DNA from: Desulfurispirillum indicum S5
GTDB taxonomy: Bacteria > Chrysiogenota > Chrysiogenetes > Chrysiogenales > Chrysiogenaceae
Length of the DNA stretch: 64,000 bases
Assembly: GCF_000177635.2 (NCBI RefSeq)
Contig: NC_014836.1
Coordinates: 787,501 to 851,500 of the forward strand
Direction: 5' to 3'
Positions 60,601-64,000 of the stretch are shown here, in pieces; position 1 is the stretch's first letter; every line of letters starts with the position of its first letter. Made by a program: the position numbers and the translations under genes. The notes beneath the pieces are model-generated. The model was not told the origin of the DNA, searched no databases, and saw only the letters and a list, made by a program, of their open reading frames with translations.

Positions 60601-60890
60601 ACCGTTACCTGCTATCTTGGACACTACTCAAGTATGGGAGCGATGCTCCTTAACCAGATGAGTTATGAAGCCTACAGTCTTCGCTGGGGAGCATCCGGCT
60701 GGAATATAAATCTGACAGAAGATATTTCAGCTATGCTTACCGCAGGATTTGGGCTGGATGTAGAAAAACAGACTAAGGGTTAGAAAACAGGGTACATCTA
60801 TAATGGGCCCAGTAAATCGGACAGGGGTTTAAGTTTGGCAAAGTCATCGGAAGTGGCGTAGATTGACCTGATCCAAACATCACCTGGAGA

Positions 60891-61208
60891 GTGACTATAG
60901 TGCAACGTAAGACATTTACCAATGAGTTCAAAGCCAAGGTAGCCCTTGAGGCGCTGCGTGAAGAAAAGACTGTTCAGGAGCTGGCTCAGGAGTATGAGGT
61001 TCATCCCCAGCAGATCAAGGAGTGGAAGAAGCGTGCTCTGGAAGCCATGCCTGATATATTCGATCGTCCCAACAAGAAGAAGGGCAAGGACAAAGAGGAT
61101 CGCAATGTTGACGCCCTTTACAAGCAAATTGGCATGCTTCAGGTTGAGAAGGACTTCCTAAAAAAAAAGTATGTGCAACTCTACGGTCACGAGCCAAAAA
61201 TGCCATAG
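60891..61208 (+). CDS. IS3-family OrfA (copy 2)
   Basis: A 105-residue protein identical to OrfA of copy 1. The A9 run at 61160-61168 allows -1 slippage; the -1 frame then reads without stop through the gap into orfB. Confidence 0.92.
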   Translation: MTIVQRKTFTNEFKAKVALEALREEKTVQELAQEYEVHPQQIKEWKKRALEAMPDIFDRPNKKKGKDKEDRNVDALYKQIGMLQVEKDFLKKKYVQLYGHEPKMP

Positions 61209-61237
61209 AGCCAGGCCATAAAAACCTGAGCATACGG

Positions 61238-62050
61238 ATGCAGTGCAAGTTGCTTGGCATCAGCCACTCGACCTACTATTACCAGTCACGTTCGTCGGCG
61301 CTGGAGGAATCTGATCTTGAAATACTGAAGGTTGTTCTCAGGGTGCTGCAAGACATTCCCACCTTCGGTTATCGCAAGATAGCCATACAGCTCAATGAGG
61401 AACATGATATGGCCGTGAGTTCCAAACAGGTGCGGCGCATTATGCACAAGCATGGGCTGCGTGCGATTTACCCCAAACCCAATCTTTCACGGGCCAACAA
61501 GCAGCACAAGAAGTATCCGTACTTGCTGCGAGGATTGAATATCTGGCTTCCCAACCAGGTTTGGGCCACTGATATCACGTACTTGAAGCTTGGCGCCAAG
61601 ACGGTGTACCTGACAGCTATCATAGATCTGTTCAGCCGCAAAGTACTGAGCTGGCGCATCTCCAACACCATGGATACCTGCTTTTGCCTCGAAGCACTGG
61701 ATGAAGCCATCAGACGCTATGGAGTCCCTGGGATATTCAACACCGACCAGGGAAGCCAATATAGCTCAGAGGCATTTACGCAAAGACTCAAGAGTCACGG
61801 CATCAGAATCAGCATGGACGGCAAAGGCAGAGCCCTTGACAATGTCTACGTAGAGCGCCTTTGGCGCAGTGTGAAATACGAAAACATCTATATCAAATGC
61901 TATGAGAACATGACCGAACTCAAGGAAGGAGTAAAGCGATACTTCACCTTCTACAATAGCAGAAGGTTTCATCAGTCTCTTGACTACAGAACACCAGACA
62001 AAATGTACATGTCAGTATTTAGAATAAAGGAGGAAAAGCTTGCGGCATAG
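61238..62050 (+). CDS. IS3-family transposase OrfB (copy 2)
   Basis: 270 residues, identical to OrfB of copy 1, with the complete DDE integrase core. The reading frame is -1 relative to orfA. Confidence 0.94.
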   Translation: MQCKLLGISHSTYYYQSRSSALEESDLEILKVVLRVLQDIPTFGYRKIAIQLNEEHDMAVSSKQVRRIMHKHGLRAIYPKPNLSRANKQHKKYPYLLRGLNIWLPNQVWATDITYLKLGAKTVYLTAIIDLFSRKVLSWRISNTMDTCFCLEALDEAIRRYGVPGIFNTDQGSQYSSEAFTQRLKSHGIRISMDGKGRALDNVYVERLWRSVKYENIYIKCYENMTELKEGVKRYFTFYNSRRFHQSLDYRTPDKMYMSVFRIKEEKLAA

Positions 62051-62109
62051 GCTGCAATAAGAAAACTTAAACTTCCTCGAAATATGTCTGGACAACTGGG
62101 CCCACTTTA

Positions 62110-62735
62110 ATCAGATGCCACGTACTATAACTGGAAATCCAAGTATGGTGGCATGCAGGCGTCAGATCTTCGTCGTATGAAGGAGCTTGAGCGAGAACTT
62201 TCCAAACTTAAGCGAATGTATGCGGATATGGCTCTTGAGAATCACGCTCTTCGTGGCTTGATCGAAAAAAGCTCTGAGGCCGAGCGCGCAGCGTGATGCT
62301 GTAGAGCACCTTATCAGCGAACACCGTCTTTCTGTGCAGCGCAGCTGTCAGTGTGTCGGTCTGTCGCGCTCGGCCTGGTATTACAAGCCCAAAGAGAAGC
62401 CCTCTGATGATGCTGTGATCGAAGCTATTCATAAGGTATTGGAAAGCAAACAACAGTGGGGGTTCTGGAAAGTATGCCAGAGTCTTCGTAGAGAACACCC
62501 CTGGAACCATAAGCGCATTTACCGCGTATATCGCCTCCTGAAGCTGAACTTTCGAAACAAGGGGAAAAAGCGTCTGCCCGCTCGTGTGAAGATGCCACTG
62601 CTTGCTCCGCCACAGCCAAATCAGACCCGTCTGCTGATTTCATGAGCGATGCGCTGTGCTCTGGACGGCGTTTTCGGACATTGAATGTCCTTGACGACTG
62701 TAACCGCGAAGTGGTTCACATCGAAATTGATACCT
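62110..62735 (+). pseudogene. IS407-like element: 3' half of orfA and truncated orfB
   Basis: Starts DATYYNWKSKYGGMQASDLR, continues to a stop at 62294-62296. orfB follows in the next frame (AQRDAVEHLISEHRLSVQRS, CVGLSRSAWYYKPKEKP, KGKKRLPARV). It suffers a one-base shift near 62625 (resuming as SADFMSDALCSGRRFRTLNV) and stops being IS-like near 62735, about half way through a normal OrfB, where RHS sequence begins. Non-functional. Confidence 0.8.
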
Positions 62736-63294
62736 CAATAACTTTTCCACTCCCAAAACTTCCCCGCATCCCTTCAGCCGTATTTGTCGTGGCGTCCCAC
62801 ATGTAGGCATGGTTGCCAAAAAAGGGAAATCCGTCTACTTTGCGATTGCAGATAAGTACCTGTAACCCCATCGGATCAACCAGGCTCACCGGATTCCCGT
62901 TGACATACGAATACGTATTCAACCCACCCGCCAGCCCAATCGGGTCACTCTGAGTATATCTTCCAGTGGTGGCGTCATAGTAACGGTGCCAGTTGCACCA
63001 CAGTCCGCTTTCCTGATCGTAGTACTGGCCAGGAAAGCCCAGATACAGCCCGCCGATCTGGTCAATCTGCACGGTGCGGTCAAAGGCCCTGTTGTCAGCT
63101 TGCCAGACCACGGCTTTGCTGTTGTTGGTCACCACTTCGGGCCGGCCCAGGTGATCGTTGTGGATGAAGGAGAGTGTACTGCCCTTGATCAAGCCGATGG
63201 GCTGGCCGTGCAGCCCGATATACTGGGTGGTGAGTGCGGTGCCGTTGGCCGACGTCTCGCCCAGCAATGCGCCATGGACAAGAAGGACAATCAC
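62716..63294 (-). pseudogene. Orphan RHS/YD-repeat C-terminal fragment with toxin-like tip
   Basis: Leftward reading of ~190 residues. The RHS core end is clear: [61 protein letters not shown] ~55-residue variable tip follows ([31 protein letters not shown]). The N-terminal repeats of a full RHS protein are missing and the last residues overlap the IS407-like junction. No immunity gene is seen. The next 232 bp (63295-63526) are AT-richer and hold no supported gene. Confidence 0.7.
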
Positions 63295-63526
63295 CGCAAG
63301 ATAGCTATATAATTTTGTTTTGAATTGCTAATGATCTGCAATCGTATTGATCTACTGCAAAATGTCAATATATATTTCATATCAGGTCGCGCTTGCTCCA
63401 CGCAGACATTCTTGACTAATAGCTGCTGACACGGCATAGTTCGCAGATCGGTTCATGGAAACATATCGCTGCCGTGGCTGCCATATGTCTCCATGCTCAC
63501 CAGCACGCACTCCGGAGTATCTGAAT

Positions 63527-64000
63527 ATGACCACAACCAACCACGCCCTGGCGGTGCTGGAATACGCCAGGCTCAAAGAGCTGCTCAAGGAATTCACGGT
63601 TTCCAGCCTTGGCAAGCGGGAGCTTGATCGCCTGGAGCCTGCCCATTCCTATCTGGATGTGCGTTCGCGCCATGCCATCAGTCTGGAGTTCTATCTACTG
63701 AACCGCGACCACGGCGGTATTCCCTTTGGGCCTCTTTACGATCCACTGTGGTTGTGGGAGAAGATCGGGCAGAAGGGGGAGCTGCTGGAGCCGGGTGAGC
63801 TTTTGCAGGTGGCCCGTTTTCTGCTGGTGGTAAAGGGCGTCAAGGCCTTTCTGGCGGAGCTGGCGGGCGATACCTTTGTGCGCAGTCGCGAGATGGGGGG
63901 CGATCTGCATCCCTGCGCGGATCTGAAGAGCCGCATTGAGCTGTGCATCGAAGAGGGTGGCCAGATCAGCGACAGCGCTTCCCCCAATCTCAAGCGCATT
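63527..64000 (+). CDS. mutS2: Endonuclease MutS2, N-terminal part (runs off the right edge)
   Basis: 158 residues from ATG 63527 (CGGAG ahead): MTTTNHALAVLEYARLKELL, then LGKRELDRLEPAHSYLDVRS, GGIPFGPLYDP, LQVARFLLVVKGVKAFLAEL, ADLKSRIELCIEEGGQISDS and ASPNLKRI. This is the clamp/core start of MutS2, which lacks the mismatch-recognition domain of MutS. The C-terminal ATPase and Smr parts lie outside. Confidence 0.88.
   Translation, partial: MTTTNHALAVLEYARLKELLKEFTVSSLGKRELDRLEPAHSYLDVRSRHAISLEFYLLNRDHGGIPFGPLYDPLWLWEKIGQKGELLEPGELLQVARFLLVVKGVKAFLAELAGDTFVRSREMGGDLHPCADLKSRIELCIEEGGQISDSASPNLKRI

Larger units (their letters stand above)
59158..60783 (+). pseudogene. Rhodanese-domain gene, 5' truncated and split by an ISL3 element
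   Basis: The segment 59158-59296 encodes SMQSAEDYAKGHILGTINIP, ADFLNGDKRLLQLPKDKKI. The segment 60601-60783 continues CYLGHYSSMGAMLLNQMSYE, AYSLRWGASGWNINLTEDIS to a TAG. Joined at the duplicated ACCGTTAC, the frame is continuous (KITVTCYLGH) with the rhodanese active-site Cys. The 5' end is lost at the IS407-like terminus. Confidence 0.75.
60799..62109 (+). mobile_element. IS3-family insertion sequence, copy 2 (1,311 bp)
   Basis: Inverted twin of copy 1: TATAATGGGCCCAGT at the left, TAAAGTGGGCCCAGT (complement) at the right, ATC on both sides (60796-60798, 62110-62112). The two copies bracket 1.8 kb carrying the split rhodanese and ISL3. Confidence 0.92.

Overview
The window reads as chromosomal DNA of a Gram-negative, anaerobically respiring bacterium. 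It carries a periplasmic nitrate reductase cluster with a small tetrahaem cytochrome (napM-A-D-G-H), a Rex-type NADH/NAD sensor, a split archaeal-type glutamate synthase, a free-standing F0 ATP synthase operon, pyruvate phosphate dikinase, an acetyl-CoA hydrolase/CoA-transferase and aconitase. This mix fits Chrysiogenota (Desulfurispirillum-like) or a deltaproteobacterial-type organism. That assignment is an inference from gene content, not proven here.

Layout. 1-2.9 kb: 5' part of gyrB (leftward), then CIRCE-controlled groES-groEL. 3.0-5.1 kb: two DUF1538 membrane proteins translationally coupled to a tandem P-II-like protein. 5.1-10.6 kb (leftward): napM-A-D-G-H, a non-coding transposable element, then an ArsR regulator. 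11.0-12.8 kb: atpZ-atpI-atpB-atpE. 12.8-14.5 kb: rex (frameshifted in an A8 run, with a probable Rex operator) and a nitronate monooxygenase-like gene. 14.6-15.2 kb: tRNA-Val(GAC) and tRNA-Phe(GAA). 15.3-18.5 kb: a DapC-like aminotransferase, dapD and an atypical response regulator. 18.7-23.8 kb: three-gene glutamate synthase. 23.9-28.9 kb (leftward): rlmN, a TPR protein, comEC and a CLC channel. 29.8-29.9 kb: a candidate sRNA with CCUCC loops. 29.9-36.0 kb (leftward): glmS, hemH, hemG, xseA, greA. 36.3-44.2 kb: CoA-transferase, rodA, and leftward acylpyruvase/nitrilase, acnA and a cytochrome b5-DUF2231 protein. 44.4-50.1 kb: ppdK, truC-like, histidine kinase. 50.1-57.2 kb: GNAT/C39 fusion, GH3 hexosaminidase, recJ, MATE-like transporter, tsaB-rimI. 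57.2-63.3 kb: a nest of mobile DNA. 63.5 kb to the end: start of mutS2.

The mobile nest can be reconstructed. Two identical inverted 1,311-bp IS3-family copies, each with an ATC/GAT target duplication, flank a segment that has inverted. Re-inverting it rejoins an orfA of an older IS407-like element. Inside the segment a rhodanese gene is cleanly split by an ISL3-family element with an 8-bp duplication. A decayed phage tail-fibre gene and an orphan RHS tip lie at the edges.

Less obvious signals are a non-autonomous transposable element family (three copies plus one solitary end; 16-bp inverted ends; 4-bp target duplications at two copies), a comEC with no normal start codon lying in the same frame as the upstream TPR gene behind a single TAG, the rex frameshift, a tRNA-Val with C at the normally invariant U33, and the CCUCC-loop RNA candidate. 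Only two CDSs are cut by the window (gyrB at 1, mutS2 at 64000).
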